A stretch of DNA of 64,000 nt from Phaeobacter sp. CECT 5382 (GCF_001457775.1 NZ_CYSG01000006.1:158611-222610); one strand, 5' to 3'; shown: positions 1 through 9,384, counted from the first letter of the stretch. Notes: generated from the letters alone by a model not told the origin. A program made the numbers and translations.

Positions 1-1
1 T

Positions 2-1171
2 GGTGCCGGGACGGTTGAATTCCTGCTGGACGAAAGTGGGGCGTTTTACTTCCTCGAGATGAACACCCGCCTTCAGGTCGAACACCCTGTGACCGAAATG
101 ATCACGGGACAGGATCTGGTTGCCCTGCAGATCCGTGCCGCCAAGGGAGAACCGCTGGGGCTGACGCAGGAAGAAGTCACGCTGACAGGGCACGCGATTG
201 AGGTCCGGCTTTATGCCGAAGATCCAGCACAGGATTTTCTTCCGCAATCCGGTCCGATCAGTCTGTGGAAACCTGCAGAAGGTGTCGGTCTTCGCGTCGA
301 TGCGGGGATCACGTCTGGGCAGGAAGTATCTGCCTTTTATGACCCGATGCTGGCCAAGGTGATTGCCCATGGTGCCACCCGCGCCGAAGCCCTGCAGCAC
401 CTGCGCGCGGCCCTGTCTGATACGGTGCTGTTTGGCCCTGTCTGCAATCGGGATTTCCTGATGGATGTGCTGGCGCATCCTGTCTTTGTCGCGGGAGAGG
501 CGACCACCAGCTTTATCGGCGAGTATTTTGACCCTCTGCCGCAGCCCGAGGTGGCAAACGCTGATCTGGCGCTGGCCGCAACGCTGATCTATGGCGCCGA
601 TCAGCGCGCCCTGGCACAGCTGGCGGATATCCCGGCGGAACTGCTTGGTTGGTCCAGCCAGGGCGTCTTGCAGGCGCGCATGGTGCTACAGGCGGGCGGC
701 GATCCGGTGACCGCGCTGTTGCGCCATTCGCCTGATGGTATTCGGGTGCAGGTCGGCGCAGCGCAGCACCATTTGGTGCAACAGGGCGACTGCCTGCGGC
801 TGGATGGGCTGCGCGTTGATTTGCGCAACCATCTATTGGTCGACGACGATCTCTACCTGGCGACCGGCGCGCGGATGTTGAAACTGACCCGCCTGCGGGC
901 CGGGGCCAGCGCTACAGCCGCTGCAGGTGGCGGCGAGGTACGCGCACCGATGCATGGAAATCTGCTCGAGATCTGTGTCCGCGCAGGGGATCAGGTCGAA
1001 CCTGGCACTAGGCTGGCGGTGCTTGAAGCGATGAAGATGCAGCATGAGATCCTGGCCGAAGTAGCAGGCACCGTGAGCGAGGTCGCTGCTGTGGCGGCCA
1101 GCCAGGTCAAGGCAGGGGATCTGTTGGTGCAGATTGAACAGGATAATTCGGCACAGGAGGCCAAGATATGA
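2..1171 (+). CDS. Biotin-dependent acyl-CoA carboxylase, biotin carboxylase/carrier subunit (3' part)
   Basis: The gene enters from the left edge already in frame, so the N-terminal ATP-grasp part is missing; 389 residues remain. The first residues hold the biotin carboxylase active-site stretch [14 protein letters not shown]. The C-terminal end of that domain runs to about residue 170. After a linker of about 130 residues comes a biotinyl carrier domain with EAMKM, whose lysine codon is at 1034-1036 and would carry biotin. The single-chain carboxylase-plus-carrier layout fits the alpha subunit of propionyl-, methylcrotonyl- or a related acyl-CoA carboxylase rather than free AccC. It would carboxylate biotin with ATP and bicarbonate for a carboxyltransferase subunit outside the window. 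The stop overlaps the next start (ATGA), so the two genes are translationally coupled. The acyl-CoA substrate cannot be told from here. Confidence 0.9.
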   Translation, partial: GAGTVEFLLDESGAFYFLEMNTRLQVEHPVTEMITGQDLVALQIRAAKGEPLGLTQEEVTLTGHAIEVRLYAEDPAQDFLPQSGPISLWKPAEGVGLRVDAGITSGQEVSAFYDPMLAKVIAHGATRAEALQHLRAALSDTVLFGPVCNRDFLMDVLAHPVFVAGEATTSFIGEYFDPLPQPEVANADLALAATLIYGADQRALAQLADIPAELLGWSSQGVLQARMVLQAGGDPVTALLRHSPDGIRVQVGAAQHHLVQQGDCLRLDGLRVDLRNHLLVDDDLYLATGARMLKLTRLRAGASATAAAGGGEVRAPMHGNLLEICVRAGDQVEPGTRLAVLEAMKMQHEILAEVAGTVSEVAAVAASQVKAGDLLVQIEQDNSAQEAKI

Positions 1172-2304
1172 ATTCTGACCTTTGTAAACGGCTCGGCATC
1201 GAGTTTCCCCTTTTTGCCTTTTCCCATTGCCGCGATGTGGTGGCGGCGGTCACCAATGCCGGTGGCATGGGCATTTTTGGCGCAGCGATGATGTCGCCCG
1301 AAGAACTGGAGGAGGAGCTTGCTTGGATTGATGCGCATGTGGATGGCAGACCCTACGGGGTTGACCTGATTGTCCCGAACAAGTTCGAGGCCAAGGGAGA
1401 GGATATTCCTGACGCGGCAATCCTCGCCATGGTGCCCGAGGGTCATAAAGAATTTGCCGATGGCGTGATGCAGGCGCATGGGATGGGGCCAGGCGAACTG
1501 GAAGCAAAACGTGCTGAACAGCTGGTGTTTCGCGAAAACATCAGCGCAGAGGGGGCGGCGCGCAGTCTCGATGTTGCTTTTGCCCATCCAATCGCGCTGA
1601 TCGCCAACGCACTTGGCTTGCCGCCGCAGGATATGCTGGACCGCGGCAAAGCGCAGGGCGTGGCTGTGGGCGCACTTGTGGGCACCGCAGAACATGCCCG
1701 CGCGCAGGTTGCTGCGGGTGTGGATGTGATCATCGCAGCAGGCGGTGAGGCCGGCGGCCACACGGGTGAGATCTCCACAATGGTGCTGGTGCCCGAGGTG
1801 GTACAGGCCATCGCCGGATCAAATGTCCCGGTGCTGGCGGCAGGCGGCATTGCCACGGGTAGCCAAATGGCGGCAGCCATGGCCATGGGCGCGGCGGGGG
1901 CCTGGTGTGGCTCTGTCTGGCTGACCACGGCCGAGGCGGAAACCAACCCGGTGGTGAAGGAAAAGATGCTGGCGGCTAGCAGCCGCGACACAGTCAGGTC
2001 GCGCTCGCGCACCGGTAAACCCTCGCGCCAGTTGGTCAGCGCCTGGACCGAGGCCTGGGAAGGCAAAGGTGCCCCCAAGCCGCTGCCAATGCCGCTGCAG
2101 ACCTTGGTATCAGAGCCCGCACTGCACCGTATAGATCAGATGTCCCAAAAGGGCCACGAGGGCGCGCAGGATCTGGCAACCTATTGGGTCGGGCAGGGCG
2201 TTGGCCTGATGAACCAGGCGATGTCTGCAGGGGGCGTGGTGCAGGAATTCAAAGAGGATTTCCTGACGGCCTATGAACGCCTGCAAAAGGCGTTGGAAGG
2301 ATAG
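1168..2304 (+). CDS. Nitronate monooxygenase family flavoprotein (2-nitropropane dioxygenase-like)
   Basis: This 378-residue protein is full length for the FMN-dependent nitronate monooxygenase TIM-barrel family. The N-terminal LGIEFPLFAFS plus NAGGMGIFGA stretch forms the first flavin-binding loop. The phosphate-binding part follows as AGGEAGGHTG (about residue 190) and AAGGIATG (about residue 220). Such enzymes oxidise alkyl nitronates, and some relatives act as enoyl reductases. It overlaps the carboxylase stop by four bases and probably shares its mRNA, which suggests a role in acyl-CoA or branched-chain catabolism instead of nitroalkane detoxification. That role is inference; the family call is firm. 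No terminator is visible after it. Confidence 0.85.
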   Translation: MNSDLCKRLGIEFPLFAFSHCRDVVAAVTNAGGMGIFGAAMMSPEELEEELAWIDAHVDGRPYGVDLIVPNKFEAKGEDIPDAAILAMVPEGHKEFADGVMQAHGMGPGELEAKRAEQLVFRENISAEGAARSLDVAFAHPIALIANALGLPPQDMLDRGKAQGVAVGALVGTAEHARAQVAAGVDVIIAAGGEAGGHTGEISTMVLVPEVVQAIAGSNVPVLAAGGIATGSQMAAAMAMGAAGAWCGSVWLTTAEAETNPVVKEKMLAASSRDTVRSRSRTGKPSRQLVSAWTEAWEGKGAPKPLPMPLQTLVSEPALHRIDQMSQKGHEGAQDLATYWVGQGVGLMNQAMSAGGVVQEFKEDFLTAYERLQKALEG

Positions 2305-2331
2305 GTTAGGGCACTGGGTTTCGTGGATTGG

Positions 2332-2582
2332 CTATACAGAGAGTCTAAGCGGAAACCGTAAGGCGGGCAGGAAATGAACACCCAGAGCCCGTCCGTCGGC
2401 CTTGTTGATCACGACCCCAGCAGCTTCAATCGACCTTGTCCAACCTTCCTCAAGACCAGTCTCCCGGACGCGGTGAACTTTCGCTGCAATTGCAGCAATG
2501 TCACCTGTTGGTAGGGGTGTATCAGGGGGGGGGATATTGAGCCGAATTCAGTGTTGGCTTACAACAAAGCCGTAAACTCGTT
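2332..2582 (-). pseudogene. Possible decayed, frameshifted ORF remnant
   Basis: The 312 bases between the monooxygenase and the VOC gene hold no intact gene. On the minus strand a frame of about 65 codons reads protein-like sequence (TGDIAAIAAKVHRVRET, then EEGWTRSIEAAGVVI) up to a TAG at 2332-2334. Reading upstream, the frame appears to continue only after a one-base shift at a run of nine G (2525-2533), and there is an in-frame stop a little further up. This looks like the tail of a small-domain protein that has lost its start. I could not assign a family; a SnoaL-like fold is only a guess. Confidence 0.25.
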
Positions 2583-2616
2583 TGAATGATCAAACTTCTG
2601 GAAAGAAGCACCAAGC

Positions 2617-3033
2617 ATGATTGCCTACGTCACAGTCGGTGCGGATGATATCGCGCGCGCAAAACGGTTCTATTCCGCATTCTTGCCAGCCCTTGGCTTC
2701 GGACTGGAGGAAGGGCCTGAGGGGCTAAGCTACGCGCTGCCCCTGCAGCCGGGGCAGTCTCCCGCTCTGCCTGATTTCTACGTGAAGCCAACCTTTGATG
2801 GGGGGCCGGCCTCGGCTGGCAACGGTTCCATGATCGCCTTCGAGGCGCGCAATCAAAAGCAGGTGCGTGACCTTCACGCCGCAGCACTCCTTGCGGGCGG
2901 ATCCGACGAGGGGCAACCGGGCTTTCGTGCCTCTTATGGCCCTCAATTCTATGTTGGCTACATGCGCGACCCTCAAGGCAACAAGATCGCACTTTTCTCC
3001 AGCGATCCGAGTGAACCTGGACGAGACGGATAA
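2617..3033 (+). CDS. VOC (glyoxalase/bleomycin-resistance) family protein
   Basis: This 138-residue protein is one vicinal-oxygen-chelate module pair. It opens with MIAYVTVGADDIARAKRFY, the usual first strand and helix in which a metal ligand often sits, and ends with GYMRDPQGNKIALF, the typical last strand. Length matches single-chain VOC proteins, which are usually dimers. Family members range from glyoxalases and dioxygenases to antibiotic-binding proteins; nothing here fixes the substrate. It stands alone between a decayed frame and the sulfatase gene, with only a weak GA-rich stretch before its ATG. Confidence 0.75.
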   Translation: MIAYVTVGADDIARAKRFYSAFLPALGFGLEEGPEGLSYALPLQPGQSPALPDFYVKPTFDGGPASAGNGSMIAFEARNQKQVRDLHAAALLAGGSDEGQPGFRASYGPQFYVGYMRDPQGNKIALFSSDPSEPGRDG

Positions 3034-3188
3034 AACCAGTTCCACGGCCAGCAGGACGGTTCGCACGTTCCTTTTGGCAATGCCCGGCAGTTTTGGCGGG
3101 CCAGAAATATTGGCATTTGTCTCGCCATTTTGCTTCACTTGTTCAATAGTCGAGCACAGTGAGCAGAGAGGGAGCAGGGAGGCCCGCG

Positions 3189-4829
3189 ATGAATATTCTT
3201 TACATCATGTTTGACCAACTGCGGTTCGACTATCTGAGCTGCGCAGGCCACCCGCATCTGAAGACGCCGCATATCGATGGGCTGGCCGAAAAGGGTGTGC
3301 GTTTTACCCGCGCTTATGTACAGTCGCCGACCTGTGGCTCGTCCCGGATGTCGAGCTATACCGGGCGGTATCCGTCGAGCCATGGGGTGCAGTTCAACAG
3401 CTACCCGCTGAAGGTGGGCGAGTGGACCATTGGCGACCATTTGCGCAAAGCGGGCATGAGCTGCAGCCTGATCGGTAAGACCCATATGGTGGCCGATGCG
3501 GCCGGTCTGGAGCGGCTGGGGCTGGCACCGGACAGCGTGATCGGGGTTCGGCAAAGCGAATGCGGCTTTGATCCCTATGTGCGCGACGATGGGCTCTGGG
3601 CTGAAGGTCCTGCGGGTTTTTATGACCAGAAACGCAGCCCCTATAATGAATACCTCAAAGAGCAGGGCTATCCTGGCGACAACCCCTGGAACGACTTTGC
3701 CAATGCTGGGATTGAAGGCAATGACATTGCCTCGGGGTGGTTCATGGTCAATGCCGACAAGCCCGCCAATATCAGCGAAGAAGACAGCGAGACACCCTGG
3801 CTTACCACCAAGGCGATTGAATTCATGGAAGAGAAGCGCCTCAACGGAGCAGGCCCATGGTGCGCGCATCTGAGCTATATCAAGCCGCATTGGCCCTATA
3901 TTGTGCCGGCCCCCTATCACGACATGTATGGGCCAGATGATGTGCTGCCGGTGGTGCGCTCGGATGCGGAGCGTGAGGATGCGCATCCGGTGTTTGAGGG
4001 TATGATGAACAACCAGATCGGCAAGACCTTCAGCCGCGAAGAGGTGCGCCAAAAGGTGATCCCCGCCTATATGGGGCTGATCAAGCAGGCGGATGACCAG
4101 ATGGGAAGGCTCTTTGCTTATCTCGAAGAAACCGGACGGATGCAGGACACTATGGTGGTAGTGACCTCGGATCATGGCGACTATTTGGGCGATCACTGGT
4201 TGGGGGAAAAGAACCTGTTCCATGAGCCCTCGATCAAAGTGCCGCTGATTGTGTATGACCCGCGCGCGCAGGCAGATGCGACGCGCGGCAGCACCTGTGA
4301 TGCCCTGGTCGAGGCGATTGATCTGGCGCCAACATTTCTGGAATTCGCAGGCGGTGCTCCGGTCGGGCATATCCTGGAAGGGCGCGATCTGACGCCCTGG
4401 TTGCAGGGAGAGACACCCGAATGGCGCGATTTCGCTGTGGCGGAGTTTGATTATTCGACCATGCCGCTGTGTGCGAAACTGGGCTTGGCCCCAAAAGATG
4501 CACGCCTGTTCATGGTGACGGATGCGCGCTGGAAATTCATGCACGCCGAAGGCGGGTTGCCTGCGATGTTGTTTGATATGCAGAACGACCCCGACGAACT
4601 GGTGGATCTTGGTCGTAGCGAGGCCCATCAGGAGGTGATCACCCTGATGTATGATCGCCTGCGGCAATGGGGGTTGCGCATGTCGCAACGGACTACGCTT
4701 TCTGATGCACAGATCGAAGCCGGGCGGGGCAAATCCGGACAAAAGGGCATTCTTCTGGGCGTGTATGAAGCTGCGGATGTCTCATCGGAACTGACAGAAA
4801 AGCTACGTGGACCGGTGCCGCAGGGGTGA
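3189..4829 (+). CDS. Sulfatase family hydrolase (arylsulfatase / phosphonate monoester hydrolase type)
   Basis: The 546-residue protein carries the sulfatase signature SPTCGSSRMSSYTGR at about residues 47-60. Cys49 is the residue normally oxidised to formylglycine in the C-x-S-x-R context. The N-terminal metal site is MFDQLRFDYL, and the second is VVTSDHGDYLGDH near residue 330, supplying Asp and His ligands. I took the ATG at 3189, preceded by a GGGAGG-rich site, over an in-frame start ten codons upstream, because the conserved core begins MNILYIMFDQ. There is no signal peptide, so it is probably cytoplasmic, as in phosphonate monoester hydrolase relatives. Sulfate esters, phosphonate esters or choline sulfate are all possible substrates. 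A GntR regulator follows on the same strand. Confidence 0.88.
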   Translation: MNILYIMFDQLRFDYLSCAGHPHLKTPHIDGLAEKGVRFTRAYVQSPTCGSSRMSSYTGRYPSSHGVQFNSYPLKVGEWTIGDHLRKAGMSCSLIGKTHMVADAAGLERLGLAPDSVIGVRQSECGFDPYVRDDGLWAEGPAGFYDQKRSPYNEYLKEQGYPGDNPWNDFANAGIEGNDIASGWFMVNADKPANISEEDSETPWLTTKAIEFMEEKRLNGAGPWCAHLSYIKPHWPYIVPAPYHDMYGPDDVLPVVRSDAEREDAHPVFEGMMNNQIGKTFSREEVRQKVIPAYMGLIKQADDQMGRLFAYLEETGRMQDTMVVVTSDHGDYLGDHWLGEKNLFHEPSIKVPLIVYDPRAQADATRGSTCDALVEAIDLAPTFLEFAGGAPVGHILEGRDLTPWLQGETPEWRDFAVAEFDYSTMPLCAKLGLAPKDARLFMVTDARWKFMHAEGGLPAMLFDMQNDPDELVDLGRSEAHQEVITLMYDRLRQWGLRMSQRTTLSDAQIEAGRGKSGQKGILLGVYEAADVSSELTEKLRGPVPQG

Positions 4830-4933
4830 GTGGCATAGCCCAGGTATGATTGCCTTGCTCTGACTTGCTGCCTATGTTGGCGCGAAAATGGCAACAGATC
4901 AAACAACAGATCTCAGAGACAGGCAGCAGGACG

Positions 4934-5584
4934 ATGGCGGGGCAGACAGAGCAGCTTTTGAATGCGATCCTCGCAGACATCGACGCCGGGCGCCTGAACC
5001 CTGGTGATGTGCTGGATGAGGCCGGTCTGGCGACACGCCATGGGGTGTCACGCACGCCCATTCGCGAAGTGTTGATCCAGCTGGAAACTGCCGGTCTGAT
5101 CCGTCGGCTGCCCCGCAAGGGGGCTGTGCTATTCAAGCCGACTTTGGAAGAGTTTCTGGCCATTCTGGAGGTCCATGCCCAGCTGGAAGGTCAGGCGGCT
5201 GGCCTTGCCGCACGCCGCATGACCCAGGCGCAGGCGGCAGAGCTGGAACAGATCGTGCAGGCCTGCGAGGCTCACGCCGCGCAAAAGGGGGATGGTGATC
5301 CCAACGGTTATTATCAGCTGAACCTGCAGTTCCACGGTGCCGTCGCCACAGCTTCGGGCAACCCGTTTCTGGTTGAGATGATCAAGACCAATGCCCGTAA
5401 GTTGATGGCCTATTATCGGGCGCGCTATCAGTACCCTGGATCCATTGCCCAATCGGCGACAGAACACCGCGAGATTGCTGAGCTAATCTTTGCCCATGAT
5501 CGCGCAGGCGCGGCTGCAACAATGATGCAGCACGTGCAGTTTGATCAGGTGACAGTGATGGATTTGTTGGCAGCGCTGGGCTGA
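4934..5584 (+). CDS. GntR family transcriptional regulator (FCD domain)
   Basis: The protein has 216 residues from the ATG at 4934. Earlier in-frame starts at 4874 (ATG) and 4850 (TTG) would add a tail lacking family character. The winged helix-turn-helix lies at about residues 5-70 and includes GVSRTPIREVLIQLETAGLI, the classic GntR recognition part. The C-terminal all-helical FCD ligand-binding domain follows (LEVHAQLEGQAAGLAARRM; later NLQFHGAVATASGNPFL, which contains a typical metal-binding histidine). It lies 104 bases after the sulfatase on the same strand and probably regulates it. The effector is unknown. Confidence 0.88.
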   Translation: MAGQTEQLLNAILADIDAGRLNPGDVLDEAGLATRHGVSRTPIREVLIQLETAGLIRRLPRKGAVLFKPTLEEFLAILEVHAQLEGQAAGLAARRMTQAQAAELEQIVQACEAHAAQKGDGDPNGYYQLNLQFHGAVATASGNPFLVEMIKTNARKLMAYYRARYQYPGSIAQSATEHREIAELIFAHDRAGAAATMMQHVQFDQVTVMDLLAALG

Positions 5585-5644
5585 GGCGATGCTGCCTCCG
5601 GCGGAAATAATAGAAGAAAGATGATAAGGTAGGGATCTGTTCCG

Positions 5645-6349
5645 TCAGCGGGCCTGTTCGAAGAAACGCGCGAGGCTTTCGGCAAAGGGCGCCTGATCGG
5701 AGAGTTGGCGCAGGCCTTTCAGGGCTTGAACGTAGCCGTCGGTGCCAAGGCTCTGTTTCATTTCTTCGGTCAGTGCAGTGATGAAATGATGGCTCATTTC
5801 CGGGTGATGCTGGCTGGTCCAGATATGCGTGCCGATGCGAAAGCCTGCGTTCAAACCACTGCTGGTCGCTGTTTCCTGCGCCTGTTCTGGAAGCTGGGCG
5901 ACATATTCGCTGTGCGATCCGTATAGGTCGGTTTGCTGTGGCAGGTCTTGTGCCCATTCAGGCCGAGCAGTCATCTGGTTTGAGATCAGTCCATGCACCC
6001 AGCCACATGGATTGGATGCGACAGCGCCCCCGAGCGCCAGCGCAATGGCCTGATGGCCAAAGCAGGCGCCAAACAGCGGTTGTTTGGCCCGGTTCATATC
6101 TCGAATCAATTCCAGCAAGGGCGCAATCCATGGTAGCTCACTTCGGGTCGAGGCCGGGCTGCCAGTAATCATCACGCCGTCAAATTTGGTGATATCCGCA
6201 GGAAACTCACCGGCATGGATCTGGAATGCCGTAGTTGGCCAATCCGGGCGGGCCAGATGGATCAGATCGGCGAATTTTTCTGCGTCCTTTGGGTGCTCTT
6301 GGGCAAATGCGCTTGTATCCGTGTTGGTGACAAGAATGGCTAAGTGCAT
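5645..6349 (-). CDS. Type 1 glutamine amidotransferase-fold protein
   Basis: This 234-residue protein is a stand-alone class-I glutamine amidotransferase fold. The nucleophile elbow LFGACFGHQAIALALGG holds the catalytic Cys (near residue 95), and QHHPEMS near residue 180 supplies His and Glu, so the triad is complete. The start is the ATG at 6349 (MHLAILVTNTD); longer starts reach into the AT-rich promoter region. Relatives include GMP-synthase-like amidotransferases and gamma-glutamyl hydrolases. It diverges from a P450 and a GS-like ligase gene. That setting suggests it may remove a gamma-glutamyl group rather than supply ammonia, but no synthetase partner of either kind is proven. Confidence 0.8.
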   Translation of the reverse strand: MHLAILVTNTDTSAFAQEHPKDAEKFADLIHLARPDWPTTAFQIHAGEFPADITKFDGVMITGSPASTRSELPWIAPLLELIRDMNRAKQPLFGACFGHQAIALALGGAVASNPCGWVHGLISNQMTARPEWAQDLPQQTDLYGSHSEYVAQLPEQAQETATSSGLNAGFRIGTHIWTSQHHPEMSHHFITALTEEMKQSLGTDGYVQALKGLRQLSDQAPFAESLARFFEQAR

Positions 6350-6428
6350 GGATTGCCTCGTGAGTTTTATATTTACATATTTATGAACTCCAATAATATA
6401 CACAAAGCAAGTATTCGGGAAGCCCATT
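6350..6428. promoter_or_regulatory. Divergent AT-rich promoter region between amidotransferase and P450 genes
   Basis: These 79 bases separate two divergent starts and are much richer in A and T than the flanking genes, with stretches such as TTTTATATTTACATATTTAT. Promoters for both genes must lie here or overlap the coding ends. I could not pick out a confident -35/-10 pair or an operator. Confidence 0.5.
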
Positions 6429-7688
6429 ATGACGATCTGGACACCTCAGGATGACGGCTATGCCGATCTCAGCAGTCACGACACTTTTGCAATGGGCGCA
6501 CCGCATAACACTTTCGCCCGCCTGCGGCGCGAAGATCCGCTGCACTGGACGGATTATGCCGGTGGTGAAAACTATTGGTCAGTGACCCGCTATGACGACA
6601 TCACCCGGATGAACAAAAACACCGAGGTGTTTTCCTCGGCACGCGGCATTCGCATGGAAGACCAGAGCTATGAGGAATATCTGGCGCGGCGCACTTTTCA
6701 GGAAACGGACCCACCCGAGCATTCCAAGGTGCGCATGAAGCTGATGAAGGCGTTTTCGAAGACCAGCATGGCGCAGTATGAACAAGAGATCCGCGACATC
6801 TGCGCCGAGATTCTGGACCCGGTTTTGGAGCAGGGCACATTTGACGCCACCAAAGAAATCGCCCGGCAATTGCCAATGCGGATGCTGGGGCGTGTGGTTG
6901 GCCTGCCCGAAGCGGATCTACCCTGGCTGGTGGAAAAAGGCGACGCATTGATCGCCAACACGGACCCGGATTTCACCGCCCATGTGATGGATAAATTGCA
7001 GACGGATGAATACCGCATGATGCCCTTCAACTCTCCGGCGGGGGCCGAATTGTATGTCTATGCCAAGGATTTGATGGCGGATAAGGCAAAGGCGGGCGAC
7101 ACCTCGGGTGTGCTGAATATGATCCTAGAGCCAGCCAAGGATGGCAGCACCATAACCGAGACAGAATTTCGCAATTTCTTTTGCCTGTTGGTGGCGGCGG
7201 GCAATGATACGACACGCTATTCCATTGCGGCTGGCATTCAGGCCATGTGCCATCAGCCAGAGCTTTTGGCACAGATGCAGACGGGGGGGGCGATTTGGGA
7301 GACAGCAGCGGATGAGATCATCCGCTGGGCAACACCGGCGCTCTATTTTCGGCGCACGGCGACGCAGGATGTAGAAATGCACGACAAGCTCATCCGGGCC
7401 GGTGATAAGGTGCTCTATTGGTTTATCTCCGCCAATCGCGATGACAGCTATTTTGCGGATCCCTTTCGGGTTGATCTGATGCGCAGTCCCAATCGGCACC
7501 TGTCTTTTGGCCAGTTTGGCCCGCATGTCTGCCTGGGCATGTGGTTGGCCCGTCTGGAAGTCACCGTGCTGTTTCAGGAGCTAGCCAAACGCATCAGCCA
7601 TATCGAGGCGGCCGGGCCGCAAAAATTCCTGCGCTCCAATTTTGTCGGGGGGATCAAGGAGCTCCCCGTGCGGGTGGTTCGGCGCTAG
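6429..7688 (+). CDS. Cytochrome P450
   Basis: This 419-residue soluble bacterial P450 has every hallmark. The I-helix oxygen-activation motif AAGNDTT lies at 256-262, the K-helix ExxR (EIIR) at 296-299, and the heme loop FGQFGPHVCLG has the thiolate ligand Cys368. The loop is one residue longer than the camphor-P450 pattern, as in several bacterial CYP families that read FGGGGPHxCLG. It has no membrane anchor and needs a ferredoxin and reductase not encoded nearby. It is followed by the GS-like gene on the same strand after 199 bases. The substrate is unknown; the context hints at an amine or glutamylated amine. Confidence 0.93.
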   Translation: MTIWTPQDDGYADLSSHDTFAMGAPHNTFARLRREDPLHWTDYAGGENYWSVTRYDDITRMNKNTEVFSSARGIRMEDQSYEEYLARRTFQETDPPEHSKVRMKLMKAFSKTSMAQYEQEIRDICAEILDPVLEQGTFDATKEIARQLPMRMLGRVVGLPEADLPWLVEKGDALIANTDPDFTAHVMDKLQTDEYRMMPFNSPAGAELYVYAKDLMADKAKAGDTSGVLNMILEPAKDGSTITETEFRNFFCLLVAAGNDTTRYSIAAGIQAMCHQPELLAQMQTGGAIWETAADEIIRWATPALYFRRTATQDVEMHDKLIRAGDKVLYWFISANRDDSYFADPFRVDLMRSPNRHLSFGQFGPHVCLGMWLARLEVTVLFQELAKRISHIEAAGPQKFLRSNFVGGIKELPVRVVRR

Positions 7689-7887
7689 TCAGCCCGGCGC
7701 GCACCCAACTTGGTCTGGGGCGCTATTTGGCGACAGAGCAAACCTGCACTAGGCTGCTTGCAGTAGGCCGCCTGCCGCCTGGAGCAAGACCATCTGTGTC
7801 CCGTCAAGAGGCGGACCAGTCTGGACCAAAACAGATTTACAGGCACATTTAAGATGCCGAAACCAACAACAGAGAAGGGCCCGCCCG

Positions 7888-9177
7888 ATGAAAACCCGCC
7901 TGCGCGCGATGTTTTGCGACCACCTGAGTATCATGCGGGGAAAATACCTGCCCAATTCCAAGATCGGCGATGACGGCACCCGGTTCTGCCGGTCCGTCTT
8001 TGGCACTCATTATGACCGTGATCTGCTGGACGCGCCGGGCTCTTTGGTGAAGCAGGGCATGCCGGATATGGAGCTGCGCTGGCAGCATGATGATATCCGC
8101 GACAGCTGGCATGCCTCGACCAAGGTAGTGCTCGGTGATCTCTATGATGTTGAAGGTGAACCACTGGCGCTGTGTCCACGTGGCGCGCTGAAGCGTGCGG
8201 TTGCGGCCTGGCAGGCACGCGGTTTGAACCCGAAGGTTGGGATCGAGCTGGAAGCCTATGCGCTGCAGGCGGATGATCGAGGGCGGTTGATGCCCTATGA
8301 TGCACCCGGAGGCGTGGTTTACGGCACCGGACCCTTTGCTGATCCCCTGCGGTTCAACGACCGGATCTGGGCTATGGCGGATGAGATGGGGTTTAGCCTT
8401 GATATGATTACGGCGGAATTTGACAGCCCGCAGTTTGAATACACCCTGACCTTTGATGATGCGGTGAAGGCGGTGGATGACATCGTGCTGTTCCGCCTGA
8501 TGGCGCGTGAAATCGCGCTGGAATACGGTGTCGTTCTGACCTTCATGCCGAAACCGGTGGCCGAAGCTGGTGGCTCTGGCATGCATATCAATTTCTCTTT
8601 TGTGGATGAGGCAGGCGGCAATGCGCTGTCGTCGGGGCCACGGGGTGGGCCCGAACATATGAATGATCTGGCGCGGGGCTGCCTGGCGGGGGTGTTGCAT
8701 CACCACAAGGGGCTCGCCGGACTGATCGCTCCCACAGCCAACAGCTATATGCGCCTGCAACCAGGATCGCTGTCCGGCTATTGGCAGAACTGGGGCGGCG
8801 ATCATCGCAATGTGACCACCCGGATCAGTTCCGAAGGCGGCGCTAAGGCGCGACTGGAGCATCGCATGGCGGATGCATCCTCCAATCCCTACACTGCTGT
8901 GGCTGCGGTTTTGCAGGCGTCGCTGTTAGGGTTGGAAAAAGGCTATGTGCTGCCAGCAATGGAAACCGGGGACGGCTTTGATCGCACTGATGCGCGCGAA
9001 GGCACAGCGATTGATCTGAAAGGTGCGACGATGGATCTGGAGAACGATAGCGTGCTTGCGGAGGCTGTCGGTGCCGAACTGGTTGCAAATCACGTGTTCA
9101 TGAAACGCAAGGAAGTGCGCAAGACCCGAGATCTCGAAGGGGATGGGATGCGAGATTTCTACGTGCACTTCATTTGA
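7888..9177 (+). CDS. Glutamine synthetase-like ligase (gamma-glutamylamine synthetase type)
   Basis: The 429-residue protein has the glutamine synthetase catalytic fold. It shows GIELEAYAL and AEFDSPQFEYTL (metal-binding glutamates), GGSGMHINFSF (the GMH ATP/glutamate loop) and RLEHRMADASSNPY near residue 330 (metal and phosphate site). The N-terminal beta-grasp part begins abruptly compared with the 453-residue paralogue at 56117-57478 and lacks the first strand; no better in-frame start was found upstream. Catabolic members of this family, such as PuuA and IpuC, ligate glutamate to amines with ATP. It faces a convergent aminotransferase gene and follows the P450. The amine is unknown, and true ammonia assimilation is unlikely given the setting. 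Confidence 0.85.
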   Translation: MKTRLRAMFCDHLSIMRGKYLPNSKIGDDGTRFCRSVFGTHYDRDLLDAPGSLVKQGMPDMELRWQHDDIRDSWHASTKVVLGDLYDVEGEPLALCPRGALKRAVAAWQARGLNPKVGIELEAYALQADDRGRLMPYDAPGGVVYGTGPFADPLRFNDRIWAMADEMGFSLDMITAEFDSPQFEYTLTFDDAVKAVDDIVLFRLMAREIALEYGVVLTFMPKPVAEAGGSGMHINFSFVDEAGGNALSSGPRGGPEHMNDLARGCLAGVLHHHKGLAGLIAPTANSYMRLQPGSLSGYWQNWGGDHRNVTTRISSEGGAKARLEHRMADASSNPYTAVAAVLQASLLGLEKGYVLPAMETGDGFDRTDAREGTAIDLKGATMDLENDSVLAEAVGAELVANHVFMKRKEVRKTRDLEGDGMRDFYVHFI

Positions 9178-9341
9178 TTTCCCCAGACCTGATTATCCCA
9201 AATTTGATCGCGCGAGAGTTGATTGGCTATAGTCATGGCCGGAAATGCTTGGGTGTGAGACTCGGCAGGAGGAACGCAGAAGGTTTCGCAGGAGACTGAT
9301 CCGACCAAATGTGATTTTCGGGCCCGCCATGGTATCTGGTG

Positions 9342-9364
9342 GCAGCCGACCTTTGGTCGGCTGC
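9342..9364. terminator. Perfect 10-bp hairpin between convergent genes
   Basis: GCAGCCGACC, a three-base loop TTT, then GGTCGGCTGC. It sits 20 bases beyond the aminotransferase stop and 165 bases beyond the GS-like stop. Neither strand has a long U tract, so it may be a transcript-end stabiliser or a weak bidirectional terminator. Confidence 0.5.
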
Positions 9365-9384
9365 GGGTGCGTCTGTCGCCTGCC

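Noticed and set aside
3135..4742. Long open frame on the strand opposite the sulfatase gene (about 535 codons)
   Set aside because: It is a shadow of codon bias in a GC-rich gene; the sulfatase on the plus strand has all family motifs and a ribosome-binding site, while the antisense peptide is His/Arg-rich and matches no family I know.
7501..7542. One-residue insertion in the P450 heme loop (FGQFGPHVCLG)
   Set aside because: Several bacterial CYP families have the same loop length (FGGGGPHxCLG), so it is normal family variation.
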